A stretch of DNA of 42,136 nucleotides from NCBI GenBank assembly GCA_958422185.1, contig CATZNW010000025.1:1-42136 (forward strand), in the 5' to 3' direction. Position numbers and translations under genes: made by a program. Position 1 is the stretch's first letter; each line of letters begins with the position of its first letter. The notes under the pieces were generated by a model. That model was not told where the DNA came from. It did not search any database and was given only the letters and a program-made list of their open reading frames with translations. Source of the DNA: an uncultured Clostridium sp. GTDB lineage: Bacteria > Bacillota > Clostridia > Oscillospirales > Acutalibacteraceae. This document shows positions 41,434 through 42,136 of the stretch, in pieces.

Positions 41434-42136
41434 ATGAAAGTTCTTATGATTGGCGGTACAGGCCTTCTCGGCTCAGCTGCCGCGCAGATTTTTGTAGACC
41501 GCGGAAATGAGATCAAAACGCTTGCACTTCCGCCGCTTCCCGAAGGTGCTCCGCTTCCTAAGGAAATGGAGATCGTTTTCCAGGATGCGAATAAGCTTTC
41601 CGATGATGAAATGATCGAAATGATGAAAGGCTACGATATGTTCGTTTTCGCCACCGGCGTTGATGAAAGAGTAGAATTTCCGGCTCCGGTCTATGATTAT
41701 TATTATAAGTATAATATTGCTCCACTGGAGAGATATCTGCCTCTTGCCAAAAAGGCCGGAATGAAGGGTGCTGTTGTATGCGGCTCGTATTTCGCATGGC
41801 TTGCAAAAGAGCGTCCGGATATGAAGCTTACAGAGAAACACCCTTATATCAAGAGCCGTATTGAGCAGGAAAAGGTTTGTGAAAAATATTCCGCTCCCGA
41901 TTTTCAGGTAGGCGTTCTTGAGCTTCCTTATATCTTCGGAACGCAGCCCGGCAGGAAACCCGTTTGGGTAATCCTTATCGAGCAGCTCCAGAGATTTGAG
42001 AAAATGCCGTTTACAATGTATCCTGCAGGCGGCACGGCAATGCTTACCGTTCGTCAGGTAGGCGAGGCCATGGTAGGCGCTGCAGAGCAGGCATACGAGG
42101 CTGCTTCCAAGGGCGAGGGCAAGTTCCGTGCTTATG
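41434..42136 (+). CDS. NAD-dependent epimerase/dehydratase family protein (partial)
   Basis: Open from the ATG at 41434 to the window edge, 234 codons visible, 3' end missing. The N-terminus MKVLMIGGTGLLGSA contains the Rossmann GxxGxxG dinucleotide-binding motif of extended SDR enzymes. FVFATGVDE lies where these proteins contact NAD ribose, and HPYIKSR gives a YxxxK-like pair. GVLELPYIFGTQPG is the typical substrate-domain entry of the family. GGGGGT lies 8 nt upstream. Substrate unknown. Confidence 0.88.
   Translation, partial: MKVLMIGGTGLLGSAAAQIFVDRGNEIKTLALPPLPEGAPLPKEMEIVFQDANKLSDDEMIEMMKGYDMFVFATGVDERVEFPAPVYDYYYKYNIAPLERYLPLAKKAGMKGAVVCGSYFAWLAKERPDMKLTEKHPYIKSRIEQEKVCEKYSAPDFQVGVLELPYIFGTQPGRKPVWVILIEQLQRFEKMPFTMYPAGGTAMLTVRQVGEAMVGAAEQAYEAASKGEGKFRAY

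Overview
The window reads as a chromosomal stretch of a Gram-positive, low-to-mid GC member of the Clostridia, probably an uncultured gut species. Supporting this are ATG/GTG/TTG starts with strong AGGAGG-type ribosome sites, lipoproteins with lipoboxes, a group-II ECF transporter core, scpA/scpB, a GerW-type (YtfJ) sporulation-family protein, a ClpE-type unfoldase and clostridial-type carboxylase subunits. Only two genes lie on the minus strand. I see no phage, IS element, CRISPR array or defence island. The window is mostly core metabolism and housekeeping. Positions 1-91 hold nothing I can call, and no gene-free stretch exceeds 300 bases except the tRNA cluster.

Layout. (1) 92-1995: a bidirectional terminator, a minus-strand cation-diffusion-facilitator gene, and a divergent iron-sulfur flavoprotein gene. 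(2) 2079-14763: a long co-directional run starting at a good promoter: ruvC-ruvA-ruvB, glmM, an rRNA-type methyltransferase, ecfA1-ecfA2-ecfT, truA, a DUF5711 membrane protein, cvpA, pgsA and a clpE-like gene. (3) 14778-15337: a five-tRNA operon (Gly-Arg-His-Gln-Lys) with a perfect consensus promoter, hairpins in two spacers and a strong terminator. (4) 15361-17337: a YgjP-type metallopeptidase and an orphan fucO-like alcohol dehydrogenase. (5) 17451-27233: nucleobase and nucleoside salvage. upp and uraA handle uracil. xpt, a BMP-type nucleoside-binding lipoprotein, an ABC ATPase, two permeases and hpt handle purines. A minus-strand DUF2974 hydrolase sits between the two halves. (6) 27342-37892: a tightly packed run of a propeller-like lipoprotein, response regulator, histidine kinase, DUF1385, prmC, M50 protease, scpA, scpB, DUF2953, ytfJ, D,D-carboxypeptidase and rluB, ending in a terminator. 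(7) 37969-41345: a carboxyltransferase, a biotin carrier and a 5S/OadA-type carboxyltransferase, the subunit set of a soluble transcarboxylase, with no sodium-pump subunit beside it. (8) 41360-end: an NAD-dependent epimerase-like gene cut by the window edge.

I found no convincing undescribed multi-gene system. The items most worth a second look are the palindrome around the -10 box of the tRNA promoter, the hairpins placed exactly two bases after the CCA of two tRNAs, the transcarboxylase-like triad with a divergent, short beta-type subunit, and the lipoprotein/two-component set with a 12-bp inverted repeat at its promoter. Several start sites are moved here (388-aa transporter, YgjP protein, nucleoside ABC ATPase, lipoprotein, OadA-like subunit) on ribosome-site and homology grounds.
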